NCBI GenBank assembly: GCA_016219375.1
Contig: JACRNC010000014.1
Location: forward strand, 36,783-100,782
Direction: 5' to 3'
Length of the DNA stretch: 64,000 nt
From: Burkholderiales bacterium
GTDB taxonomy: Bacteria; Pseudomonadota; Gammaproteobacteria; Burkholderiales; Burkholderiaceae_C
Shown: one piece after another, positions 9,083 through 17,577 of the stretch
How the letters are laid out: the number at the start of each line of letters is the position of its first letter
Position numbering within the stretch: position 1 is the first letter of the stretch
Made by a program: the position numbers and the translations under genes
Notes under the pieces: generated by a model
What the model was told of the DNA's origin: nothing
The model's input: only the letters and a program-made list of their open reading frames with translations
Databases searched by the model: none

Positions 9083-9476
9083 GGAAGAAGAGGCAGTCAA
9101 GGTCGCGCGGCGCACCGCAGCTTGCATCGAGCAGGCCGCCGGCAGGTCCGGCGCGGCGAAATGTACGCGGCAGTATCCCGGCAGTATCGCCGCACCCCGC
9201 CGCGGCGCGGCGCGCTTGCGGCCCGCCCGGCTGACCTCAAGGCAGCAAGCGAGAACCATGACACACACGGGGCGGCGCCGCGCTGCTGCGGCCGGGCGGG
9301 CAGGGGAGTTGAGCGCGGGGCCCGACCCGGTGCACCGGGCCACCGGGCCGCGCAGCAGCGCCCCCTCATCTCGGCGACAGGCCTGTCGTGCAAACGCCCG
9401 GGGCCGCAGGGGGCGCACGCTATGCTGCGCGCTGCGTCGGCGCGGTGCCGACCGACCCCTGTACCGAGGACACACC
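9083..9476. promoter_or_regulatory. Divergent intergenic region with a spaced direct repeat
   Basis: This 394-bp region separates the MaoC gene and the 70-aa gene, which are transcribed apart. It contains CGGCAGTATC twice in direct orientation (9168-9177 and 9179-9188), spaced 11 bp apart, about one helical turn, which is the arrangement expected for cooperative regulator binding. No gene is supported. A TATGCT at ~9420 could be a -10 for the rightward gene, but a matching -35 is not evident. Confidence 0.35.
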
Positions 9477-9689
9477 ATGAGCTATTCCATCGAATCCAAG
9501 CTGGGCGACCTGCTCGACAACGAACAGACCAAGGCCATCCTTGAGAAGCACATGCCCGGCATCTCCACCCACCCGCAGATCGGCATGGGCCGCGGCTTCC
9601 CGCTGTCGGTGGTAGCCAACTTCTCCGGCGGCCTGATCACCAAGGAGATCCTGGAGAAGGTCAACGCCGAGCTGGCCGCGCTGGGCTGA
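9477..9689 (+). CDS. 70-aa orphan protein, stand-alone small domain
   Basis: A 70-aa protein with strong gene signals: GAGGA seven bases before the ATG and a clear intrinsic terminator just downstream. The sequence has an acidic helix (KLGDLLDNEQTKAILEKHMPG), a central SxHPQIGMGRGFPLS segment and a terminal helix EKVNAELAALG. It reminds me of short C-terminal helical domains appended to some secreted esterases and glycosidases, here on its own without a signal peptide. That resemblance is from memory and weak. Function unknown. Confidence 0.75.
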   Translation: MSYSIESKLGDLLDNEQTKAILEKHMPGISTHPQIGMGRGFPLSVVANFSGGLITKEILEKVNAELAALG

Positions 9690-9740
9690 TCGCCCGCGGC
9701 CGGTGCGCCGCGCAGCTGCGCTGGCGACACCTGGGCCCCA

Positions 9741-9775
9741 AAGCCGCCCGCCGCTTGCCGGCCGGCGGCTTTTTC
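9741..9775 (+). terminator. Intrinsic terminator of the 70-aa gene
   Basis: AAGCCGCC (9741-9748) pairs with GGCGGCTT (9764-9771), and the stem runs straight into a T-run with five T in a row. It lies ~50 bp past the stop codon at 9689. Confidence 0.85.
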
Positions 9776-9884
9776 CTTTGCTGCGCTGCCTGTTCTGCCG
9801 GGCCTGTGCTTGCCGCCCGCTTCTTTCACCAGGCCCGCCCTTGCGTGGGGCGCCCTCCGCGGCATGCCTGCCGCGGCCCGCGGC

Positions 9885-12041
9885 TCAACCGGCCAGCGGC
9901 TCGCCCGCGTGGGGGGGCAGGTAGCGGTCGAGCAGCGCACGCAGGGCCTCGACGCGGAAGGGCTTGGGCAGGTGCTCGTCCATGCCGGCGTCCAGGCAAC
10001 GCTGGCGCTCGTCGGCCAGTGCATGGGCGGTGAGCGCCACCACCGGCACGCGCGGCCGGCCGGCGGCGGACTCGGCCCGGCGGATGCGCCGCGTGGCCTC
10101 CAGGCCGTCCATCACCGGCATCTGGCAGTCCATCAGCACCAGGGCCGCGCTCTGCTGCGCCAGCCAGTCCACGGCCTGGGCGCCGTCGCTCAGCGTGACC
10201 AGCTCGCTCACGCCCAGTTGCGCGAGCGTGGCCTCGGCCACCAGGGCGTTGACCGCGTTGTCTTCCACCAGCAGCACGCGGCCCGCGCGCCGCGGCGGGC
10301 CTCCGGCCGGCGGCGTGTGGGCAGACGCGGCGGGCGATGCAGCGGGAGACTCTGCTGGAAGGGCAGCGGAGAGGTCGGGGCCAGCCGCATGACCAGTCGA
10401 ACGATCGGGCTCGGACACGGCAACTGCCGCCTCGCCTGCCCCCGGGCTGGCCGGGCCCTGCGCCGAGTCGCCGGCCGCCTCGGCCGTCTGACCCCTCGCG
10501 GCCACCGCATCGGCAGCTGCCCGTGCCCTGCTGCCGGCCGGCCGTGGCCACAGCGGCAGCGTGAAGCGGAAGACCGATCCCGCGCCGGGCCGGCTGTCGC
10601 AGGCCAGCTCGCCGCCCATGACGCGGCACAGCTCGCGCGAGATGGCCAGGCCCAGGCCGCTGCCCGCGTGACGGCGGTCGAGCGCGGCATCGACCTGGTG
10701 GAAGGGCTCGAAGATGCGCGGCAGCTCCTCGGCGGGGATGCCGATGCCGGTGTCCTCGACCATGAAGAGCACGTCGCCCACCTGTGCTGCACGGCCCGGG
10801 GCGCCCTTCACGTCGACCTGCGCGTCGGCCCTCACATCGCCCTTCACATCGCCCTTCACGTCACCCTGCCTGCCCGCCTGCGCCCCGTCAGCGGCCATGC
10901 CGGCAATCGGGCTCGCCGACACCCGCAGCGTGATGCGGCCGGACTCGCTGAACTTGACCGCATTGCCCAGCAGGTTGTGCAGCACCTGGCGCAGCCGCGC
11001 GGCGTCGCCCTGGGCCGTGCACGGGCGCGGCAGGCGGAAGTCGCAGGCCACGCTCAGGCCCTTGCGCGCGGCCTGCACGGCGGTGACGGCGACCACGTCG
11101 TCGATCAGCGCATGCAGCGCAAACGGCGCGCTGTCCACGCGCAGCTGCCCGGCTTCGATGCGCGAGAAGTCGAGCACGTCGTCGATCAGCGCCAGCAGGT
11201 GGTCGCCCGAGCGCTGCAGCAGGTCGAGCCGGTGCAGCGCGGCGGGCCGCGCCTCGTCGTCGCGCAGCAGGCGGGCCAGGCCGAGCACGCCGTGCAGCGG
11301 GGTGCGCATCTCGTGGCTCATCGCGGCCAGGAAGCGGCTCTTGGCGGCGCTGTGCTGCTCGGCCTGGGCCAGCGCAGCCTCGCGCTCGCGGGCCGCGGCC
11401 TCGTGCGTGTAACGCAGCTTGAGCAGCTCGACGATGCGCCGCTGGCTGCGCCGCGTCTCCAGCAGCAGCACGATGACGAAGCCGGTGAAGCTGGCCGCGG
11501 CGAAGGCGCCGTAGGCATCGCCACGCAGCAGGCCCCAGGCCATGTTGGGCAGCATCATCGGCAGCAGGAAGCAGGCGACCGCGCGCCGGTCCACGGCCAG
11601 GGTGAAGCTGCCCACCGAGGCCGCGCCGAGCACGCAGGCCACGGTGACGGCAGCCACGTCGATGCGCGTGAAGGGCGTGAGCCACCAGACGGCCGCGCCC
11701 CAGACCAGGCTGTCGGCCGCCAGCAGCATCAGCAGCACCGGCCACCAGTGCGCGGCCTCGCGCCGCGGCGAGCGCAGATAGGCCACGGCCTGCACCAGGC
11801 GGGGCGCGCCCAGCAGGCACTTGAGCACCAGCCACGACCACAGCGCCGCGGCCGGCACGGCAGGCCGGATGAGCAGGCACATCACCGCGGCCAGGCCGCA
11901 GGCCACGCCCACCGACACCGGCACGTGGCTGAAGAGCATGCGCACCTGGGTGAGGTGCACGCGCCGCGGCAGGTCCGGCGGCACGGGGCCGGCCGGGCTG
12001 GCGTGCGCGTCGTTGCCGGGGGCGGCCAGGGTCGCGTTCAT
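9885..12041 (-). CDS. Membrane-bound hybrid histidine kinase (HisKA-HATPase-REC)
   Basis: A 718-aa sensor kinase. Residues ~35-195 form five to six membrane helices with no obvious periplasmic sensor. A short coiled coil leads to HisKA with phospho-acceptor H243 in MSHEMRTPL. The HATPase has its N box near NLLGNAVKF (~357-365), then EDTGIGIP and GSGLGLAIS. A Pro/Ala/Ser-rich linker (~500-585) leads to a C-terminal receiver with RVLLVEDN, phospho-acceptor D638 in LVLMDCQMP and the conserved Lys in LPKPF. Between the N box and G1 box lies an unusual ~35-residue insert containing GDVK repeats (~393-413). The ATG at 12041 is chosen because upstream in-frame sequence is Arg-rich filler. No cognate output protein is adjacent. 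Confidence 0.9.
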   Translation of the reverse strand: MNATLAAPGNDAHASPAGPVPPDLPRRVHLTQVRMLFSHVPVSVGVACGLAAVMCLLIRPAVPAAALWSWLVLKCLLGAPRLVQAVAYLRSPRREAAHWWPVLLMLLAADSLVWGAAVWWLTPFTRIDVAAVTVACVLGAASVGSFTLAVDRRAVACFLLPMMLPNMAWGLLRGDAYGAFAAASFTGFVIVLLLETRRSQRRIVELLKLRYTHEAAAREREAALAQAEQHSAAKSRFLAAMSHEMRTPLHGVLGLARLLRDDEARPAALHRLDLLQRSGDHLLALIDDVLDFSRIEAGQLRVDSAPFALHALIDDVVAVTAVQAARKGLSVACDFRLPRPCTAQGDAARLRQVLHNLLGNAVKFSESGRITLRVSASPIAGMAADGAQAGRQGDVKGDVKGDVRADAQVDVKGAPGRAAQVGDVLFMVEDTGIGIPAEELPRIFEPFHQVDAALDRRHAGSGLGLAISRELCRVMGGELACDSRPGAGSVFRFTLPLWPRPAGSRARAAADAVAARGQTAEAAGDSAQGPASPGAGEAAVAVSEPDRSTGHAAGPDLSAALPAESPAASPAASAHTPPAGGPPRRAGRVLLVEDNAVNALVAEATLAQLGVSELVTLSDGAQAVDWLAQQSAALVLMDCQMPVMDGLEATRRIRRAESAAGRPRVPVVALTAHALADERQRCLDAGMDEHLPKPFRVEALRALLDRYLPPHAGEPLAG

Positions 12042-12231
12042 CGTCGCGCCGGGCGCGAGTGGGGATGCCCCAGTATCGGCAGCGCCCCTGCGCGGGCGGC
12101 TCAGGGTTAGACGCGGGGGCGGCGGCGCGCGGCGTGATGTTTTGCAGCTGTGCGCGCCGCAGCGCACGGGTGCGCAGCGATGCGGCCGGCTGCGGCCAGC
12201 GGGCGCATCGGGCCCGCCGCCTGGCGCTGCT

Positions 12232-13149
12232 TCAGCGCAGGTCGCGCAGGTCGCCCGGGTTGCCGGGATTGCCCGGCTCGCCCGGCGGCGCCAGCGCGGC
12301 GCCGCAGTCGCGGCAGTAGCGCGCGCTGTCCTCATGGCCGGTGCTGCCGCAGGCGGCGCAGCGGCGGCCGCCGCCGGGCTGGCGCACGCGCTGGGCGGTG
12401 AGCTCGGCGCTGACGATGCCGGTGGGCACGGCCAGGGTGCCCCAGCCCAGCAGCATCATGATGGAGGCGATGAAGCGGCCCAGGTCGGTGTGCGGCGTGA
12501 TGTCGCCGAAGCCGACCGTGGTCATCGTGACGATGGCCCAGTAGATGCTGGCCGGGATGCTGGTGAAGCCGTGCGTGGGGCCTTCGATGACGTACATCAG
12601 CGAGCCCATGACGATGACCACCGTCATCACGAAGCACAGGAAGACGAAGATCTTGCGCCGGCTGGCATGGATGGCCGCGCCCATCGCCGAGAACTCGCGC
12701 AGGTAGGCGCCGAGCTTGAGGATGCGGAAGATGCGCAGCAGCCGCAGCACGCGCACGTCGATCAGCGCATGCATGGCCGGGAAGAACAGCGCCAGGTAGG
12801 TGGGCAGCACGGCCAGCAGGTCGATCACGCCGAAGACGCTGCGCGCATAGCGCGCCGGCCGCTGCACGCAGACGAGGCGCAGCAGGTACTCCAGCGTGAA
12901 GGCGACGGTGAAGAACCACTCCAGCACCCAGAAGATCTCGCCCCAGCGCGCGTGGTACTCACCCACGCTGTCGAGTGCGACGACCACGATGCTGGCCAGG
13001 ATCAGGCCGATCAGCGCCAGGTCGAAGGTGCGGCCCGCCGGCGTGTCGGCCTCGAAGATGACGATGTGCAGCCGGCGCCGCCAGCCGTGCTGCGGGCAGC
13101 CGAAGGCGGTGGCGTCGGACAGGTAGGCACTCGCGCGCGGGTCGTTCAT
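12232..13149 (-). CDS. Voltage-gated potassium channel with zinc-ribbon tail
   Basis: A 305-aa six-helix ion channel. S4 carries the regularly spaced arginines RVLRLLRIFRILKLG, and the pore loop has the selectivity filter TTVGFGD, diagnostic of K+ channels. After S6 the cytoplasmic tail has two cysteine pairs (CAACG and CRDCG) separated by ~15 residues, which looks like a zinc ribbon, and it ends in GNPGNPGDLRDLR. Its ATG overlaps the stop codon of the upstream SrkA-type kinase gene (ATGA), indicating translational coupling. The tail could sense metal or redox state, or mediate assembly; that is inference. Confidence 0.9.
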   Translation of the reverse strand: MNDPRASAYLSDATAFGCPQHGWRRRLHIVIFEADTPAGRTFDLALIGLILASIVVVALDSVGEYHARWGEIFWVLEWFFTVAFTLEYLLRLVCVQRPARYARSVFGVIDLLAVLPTYLALFFPAMHALIDVRVLRLLRIFRILKLGAYLREFSAMGAAIHASRRKIFVFLCFVMTVVIVMGSLMYVIEGPTHGFTSIPASIYWAIVTMTTVGFGDITPHTDLGRFIASIMMLLGWGTLAVPTGIVSAELTAQRVRQPGGGRRCAACGSTGHEDSARYCRDCGAALAPPGEPGNPGNPGDLRDLR

Positions 13150-14390
13150 CGAAAGCCCTTGTCGAACTCGAAATCCTCGTCGTCATCGGCGCCGCCCATC
13201 CACACCGCGGCGGACGCGCCGGCGGCCTGCTGCAGCGCCTGCACCTGCTCGCGCAGCTGCTGCGCCTGCTGGCCCCAGTAGCCCGAGCCGCCGAACCACG
13301 GAAAGGCCGCGGGGAAGGCCGGGTCAGCCCAGCGCCGCGCCAGCCACGCGCTGTGGTGAATCAGGCGCAGCGTGCGCAGCGGCTCGATCAGGCGGCGCTC
13401 GCGCTCGTCGAAATCGGCCATCTCGCGGTAGCCGCGCAGCAGGGCGTCGAGCTGGCGCCGCGCGGGCTCGTCCTCGCCGGGCAGCAGCATCCACAGGTCC
13501 TGCACGGCCGGGCCGGTGGCCGCGTCGTCCAGGTCCACGAAGTGCGGGCCGGCGTCCGGCGTCCAGAGCACATTGCCGGCGTGGCAATCGCCGTGCAGGC
13601 GGATCAGCCGCAGGCCCGGCACGGCATCGAAGGCCTGCTGCGACAGGTCAAGCGCGGCATCAGCCGCGGCCTGCCAGGCCGGGGCCACGTCCGGCGGGAT
13701 GAGGCCGCTGCCGAGCAGCCACTCGCGCGCCGCGCGGCCGGTGTGGGCCACGTCGATCACCGTGCGGTGGGCAAAGGGCCGCGCCGCGCCCACCGTGTGC
13801 AGCCGGCCGATGAAGCGGCCCATCCACTGCAGCACGGCCGGGTCGTCGAGCTCCGGCGCGCGTCCGCCCCGGCGCGGGGCCACAGCCAGCCGCATGCCGC
13901 GGTGGTGGGCCAGCGTGGGCGGCTCGCCCACCAGCCGGGCGTCCGAGCCGGCCGGCGGCTGCAGGATGAGCGGCGCCACCACCGGGACCTCGGCTGCGGT
14001 CAGCTCGCGAGCGAAGGCGTGCTCCTCGAGGATCTGCGCATCGCTCCAGCGCCCAGGGCGGTAGAACTTGGCCACCACCACGCGGCCGTCCTCCAGGTGG
14101 ACCTGGAAGACGCGGTTCTCGTAGGAGTTGAGCTGAAGCAGCCGGCCGTCGCCGCGCAGGCCCACGGCGTCCAGCGCATCCAGCACGGCCGCCGGCGTCA
14201 GATCGGCATACGGCGTGGGCGCATCGCCGCGACGGTCATCGGCGGCATCCACCGCATCGGCCGGCATGCCGCCCGGGGCACCGGCCGAGTCGGAGGGCAT
14301 ACGGACACGGTCATCCGGCATGTCGGCGGGCTTGCGGCCGACGGAGGGGGCCGCCGCAGCGGGCTGATCAGGGTGGGGGGCGCTCGCCAT
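13146..14390 (-). CDS. srkA: SrkA/YihE-type stress-response protein kinase
   Basis: A 414-aa kinase of the SrkA (RdoA/YihE) family, which in E. coli protects against programmed death by countering MazF-linked stress. The family-typical LNSYENRVFQV is followed by VVVAKFYRPGRW, containing the ATP-binding Lys, then LHGDCHAGNVLW (catalytic loop) and FVDLDDAATGP (metal-binding Asp). An 80-residue N-terminal extension rich in Pro, Ala, Asp and Met precedes the kinase fold. The gene ends in a 4-bp ATGA overlap with the K+ channel gene, so the two are probably co-expressed. It diverges from the MBL hydrolase gene. Confidence 0.88.
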   Translation of the reverse strand: MASAPHPDQPAAAAPSVGRKPADMPDDRVRMPSDSAGAPGGMPADAVDAADDRRGDAPTPYADLTPAAVLDALDAVGLRGDGRLLQLNSYENRVFQVHLEDGRVVVAKFYRPGRWSDAQILEEHAFARELTAAEVPVVAPLILQPPAGSDARLVGEPPTLAHHRGMRLAVAPRRGGRAPELDDPAVLQWMGRFIGRLHTVGAARPFAHRTVIDVAHTGRAAREWLLGSGLIPPDVAPAWQAAADAALDLSQQAFDAVPGLRLIRLHGDCHAGNVLWTPDAGPHFVDLDDAATGPAVQDLWMLLPGEDEPARRQLDALLRGYREMADFDERERRLIEPLRTLRLIHHSAWLARRWADPAFPAAFPWFGGSGYWGQQAQQLREQVQALQQAAGASAAVWMGGADDDEDFEFDKGFR

Positions 14391-14513
14391 GCCGGCATCG
14401 TATCCAGCCGCCCGCGGCCCGCGTCGGGGTGGCGCCATGCGGCCCTTGCGGCCGATGGCCGCGGCCGATTCCCCGGGCCGGCAGGGCGGCGTAACACTCA
14501 GTAGCATCCCGCC

Positions 14514-15587
14514 ATGCCCGCGCCCTCCTCCCGCTATCCCCGCTCCGACCATTACGACGGCCGGCGCTTCTTCAACCCCGGCGTGCACACCGACCGCGGC
14601 CTGGGCGACCTGCTGCGCTGGCAGCGCGAGCGCCGCCCGCCGCGCTGGCCGCGCCGCGTGGACAACACGCCCTACCCCGCCCCCCTGCGCGAGGCCCCGG
14701 CCGGCGAGTTGCACGTCACCGACATCGGTCACGTCACCTTCCTGATCCAGGTGGAGGGCTGCAACCTGCTTACCGACCCGGTGTGGAGCCAGCGCGCCAG
14801 CCCGCTGCCCTTCGCCGGCCCCAAGCGCGTGCGCGCCCCGGGGGTGGCCTTCGATGATCTGCCGCGCATCGACGCGGTGCTGCTCAGCCATAACCACTAC
14901 GACCACCTCTGCCTGCGCACGCTGCATCGGCTGCACGAGCGCTGGCAGCCGGTCATCCTCACCGGGCTGGGCAACGGCCGGTATCTGACGCGCAAGGGCA
15001 TCCCCGGCGCCATCGAACTGGACTGGTGGCAGGCCTGGTCCCCGCGGCCCGAGGTGCGCGTGACTTACGTGCCGGCGCAGCATTGGTCCTCGCGCAGCCC
15101 CTTCGACCGCCGGCGCATGCTCTGGGGCGGGCATGTGGTGGACACGCCCGCGGGCCGCGTCTACTTCGCGGGCGACACGGGTTATCCGCCCGAGGGCGTG
15201 CCGTCCTTTCTGCAGGGCATCCGCAAGCGGCTGGGCCGCCCCGACGTGGCGCTGCTGCCCATCGGCGCCTATGCGCCGCGCTGGTTCATGGCCACGCACC
15301 ACATGGACCCGGACGAGGCCGTGCGCAGCCACCTCGACCTGGGCGCGCGGCTGTCCATCGGCATGCACCAGGGCATCTTCCAGCTCACCGACGAGGCCTT
15401 CGACGAGCCGCCCCGCCTGCTGGCCGAAGCCCGGGCCCGACACGGCGTGAGCCCGGCCGACTTCACGCTGCTCGACGTCGGCCAGCGCTTGATGCGTCAC
15501 GCCGGTGGATGGAGCACGAGCGAGCCGCTGGCCACCGTGGCCAACAACGCGGCCCCGGCAAACGGCCCGGCTGCCGCGGCGGCCTGA
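14514..15587 (+). CDS. MBL-fold metallohydrolase, UlaG/NAPE-PLD-like
   Basis: A 357-aa metallo-beta-lactamase-fold hydrolase. The metal motif HxHxDH is seen in LSHNHYDHLCL, a later metal Asp lies in YFAGDTGYPPEG, and MATHHMDPDEA supplies further histidines. Overall layout resembles bacterial proteins related to N-acyl-phosphatidylethanolamine phospholipase D and UlaG lactonases. The N-terminus begins with the SDHYDGRRFFNPG-type segment common in that group. The substrate, probably a phospholipid or lactone, is not determinable. No signal peptide. It is transcribed away from srkA and convergent with the next gene. Confidence 0.85.
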   Translation: MPAPSSRYPRSDHYDGRRFFNPGVHTDRGLGDLLRWQRERRPPRWPRRVDNTPYPAPLREAPAGELHVTDIGHVTFLIQVEGCNLLTDPVWSQRASPLPFAGPKRVRAPGVAFDDLPRIDAVLLSHNHYDHLCLRTLHRLHERWQPVILTGLGNGRYLTRKGIPGAIELDWWQAWSPRPEVRVTYVPAQHWSSRSPFDRRRMLWGGHVVDTPAGRVYFAGDTGYPPEGVPSFLQGIRKRLGRPDVALLPIGAYAPRWFMATHHMDPDEAVRSHLDLGARLSIGMHQGIFQLTDEAFDEPPRLLAEARARHGVSPADFTLLDVGQRLMRHAGGWSTSEPLATVANNAAPANGPAAAAA

Positions 15588-15596
15588 GCCCAAGCA

Positions 15597-17246
15597 TCAG
15601 CCCAGCGGCGCGAAGTCCGACGGCCCGGGCGTGTCCTCGGCGCTGCCGGCGCGCACGATGCGCCCGCGCCCGGCGCGCTTGGCGGCATACATGGCATGGT
15701 CGGCGGCGGCGATCAGGGCTTCGGCGTCGGCTGCATCGCCCGGCCGGTGCACGCACAGGCCGATGCTGGTGCCCACCTCGACGCGGCCACTGGCCAGCAC
15801 GAAGGGCTGCGACGCCGCGTCGATGATCTTGGCGCCCACCGCACGGGCGTCGGCCTCGGCATCGAGCAGGCCCTCGAGTACGACGACGAACTCGTCGCCG
15901 GCCAGGCGGCTGACGGCGTCAGTCTCGCGCACGCAGGTGCGCAGCCGGCGGGCGAACTGGCACAGCAGGTCGTCGCCGGCCGGGTGGCCGTAGTCGTCGT
16001 TGACCCGCTTCAGGCCGTCCAGGTCGAGGAAGAGCACGGCCAGCGGCCGGCCGCTGCGCCGCGTGCGGGCCAGCGCACGCGGCAGCATCTCCTGCAGCGC
16101 ACGACGGTTGGGCAGGCCGGTCAGCGTGTCCAGCAGGGCCTGCTCCTCGCGCAGCCGCTCCAGCGCCTTGCGGTCGCTGATGTCGTGCAGAAAGGCGCAC
16201 AGCATGCTGCCACCGCCGCTGGCCAGCGTGCTGGCACGGACCTCCACCGGGAAGACCGATCCGTCGCGGCGCAGCGCCTGCAGCTCCAGCGGCGTCTCCA
16301 GCACGGCCGAGCCCGCGGAGCCGGCCGCCCCGGCCGCGCCGCCGGCACGCAGCGCGCGCTTGAGGAAGCCGCGGTAGGCCGCGCGCTGCTGCGGCGGCAC
16401 GATGGTGGCCAAGAGCGGGCGGCCCAGCACCTCGTCGCGCCGCCAGCCGAAGGTGCGCTCGGCCTGGCGGTTCCACTCGGTGATCTCGCCGGCGGCGTTC
16501 ATGGCCACATAGACCTCCTGCGCATGCTCCAGCACGGCCTGCAGCTCGGCCGTGCGCTCGTGCACGCGCCGCTCCAGGTCCAGGCGCAGGGTTTCCAGCT
16601 GGCTCTCGGCGTCCTTGCGCGCCTGGATGTCCTCGATCACCGACACATAGGCCACCGGCCGGCCGGCGCCGTTGCGCATCAGCGTGACCGTGAGGTTGAT
16701 CCACACGCGCGAGCCGTCCTTGCGCAGGTAGCGCTTCTCGCGGGTGTGGTGGCTGATCTCGCCGGCCAGCAGCCGGCGCGCCATGTCCAGGTCCTGCGCC
16801 ATGTCGGCCGGGTCGGTCACGTCGCGCACATGCATGCGCAGCATCTCGGCCTCGCTGTAGCCGACGATCTCGCAGGTGCGGGGATTCACGCGCAGCCAGC
16901 GGCCGTCGAGCGACACCATCGAGATGCCAACCGGCGCATGGCGGAAGAGCTCGCCCAGCTCCGCATCGGTGCGAGCCAGCGCGGGCCCGCCGAGGGCGAC
17001 CACCGGACGCGGCGCGGCAGTGGGTGCAGCGGGTGCCTCCAAAGGCGCCGGTGCCGGCATCGGCGAGGCAGCGGGCAGCCCGGCAGCATGGCCACCGGCG
17101 GCGGCGCGGGCCTGGCCGCTCCCGTCGTCTTCTTCAGCAAACGGCACGCCGAACAAGATCTGCCCGCCCCTGGTCCTGCCTGGTCCTGCTTGGATGTGGA
17201 CCCGCCGCAGGCTGTGACGGCAGGCCCCGCTGCGCGTCGGCGGCAC
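15597..17246 (-). CDS. PAS-PAS-GGDEF diguanylate cyclase
   Basis: A 549-aa protein without membrane segments. PAS 1 (~98-215, starting LGELFRHAPVGISMVS) with its PAC end, then a short coiled coil, and PAS 2 (~245-365). The GGDEF domain (~385-545) contains DTLTGLPNRRAL, FLDLDGLKRVNDDYGHPAGD and the signature as AGDEF, a variant found in active cyclases. An I-site RETD lies five residues before it, so product inhibition by c-di-GMP is expected. The first ~90 residues are Pro/Ala-rich and the true start may be further in, for example at 17063. Confidence 0.88.
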   Translation of the reverse strand: MPPTRSGACRHSLRRVHIQAGPGRTRGGQILFGVPFAEEDDGSGQARAAAGGHAAGLPAASPMPAPAPLEAPAAPTAAPRPVVALGGPALARTDAELGELFRHAPVGISMVSLDGRWLRVNPRTCEIVGYSEAEMLRMHVRDVTDPADMAQDLDMARRLLAGEISHHTREKRYLRKDGSRVWINLTVTLMRNGAGRPVAYVSVIEDIQARKDAESQLETLRLDLERRVHERTAELQAVLEHAQEVYVAMNAAGEITEWNRQAERTFGWRRDEVLGRPLLATIVPPQQRAAYRGFLKRALRAGGAAGAAGSAGSAVLETPLELQALRRDGSVFPVEVRASTLASGGGSMLCAFLHDISDRKALERLREEQALLDTLTGLPNRRALQEMLPRALARTRRSGRPLAVLFLDLDGLKRVNDDYGHPAGDDLLCQFARRLRTCVRETDAVSRLAGDEFVVVLEGLLDAEADARAVGAKIIDAASQPFVLASGRVEVGTSIGLCVHRPGDAADAEALIAAADHAMYAAKRAGRGRIVRAGSAEDTPGPSDFAPLG

Positions 17247-17413
17247 GCCGTCTGCCTCTGAGGGATGACGGCGCCCGGCCCCGGCGGCGGACGGCGATTG
17301 TCACCGCAGCCCCGCCCGGCCGCCATCACCCCCGCAGGTGGGACATGCCGGCGGTATGCGCCACCTGTCACGCCGGCCCTCAGGCCGGACGATCCGATGT
17401 CAAGGAAAACACC

Positions 17414-17572
17414 ATGACCCTCACCACCATCTTGCTCATCGTGCTGCTGCTGCTAGTCATCGGCGCGCTACCGACCTGGCCGCACAGCACCTCCTGGGGC
17501 TACTACCCCAGCGCCGGGCTGGGCCTGATCCTGGCCATCGTGCTGGTGCTGATGCTGCTGGGGCGGATCTGA
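17414..17572 (+). CDS. DUF3309 micro-membrane protein
   Basis: A 52-aa protein of two hydrophobic helices around the conserved GALPTWPHSTSWGYYPS turn and ending LGRI, the hallmark of DUF3309. Function is unknown; such proteins are often stress-associated in proteobacteria. AAGGA lies eight bases before the ATG. Its stop is only 5 bp from the end of the convergent FtsH-like gene. Confidence 0.9.
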   Translation: MTLTTILLIVLLLLVIGALPTWPHSTSWGYYPSAGLGLILAIVLVLMLLGRI

Positions 17573-17577
17573 TCGCG

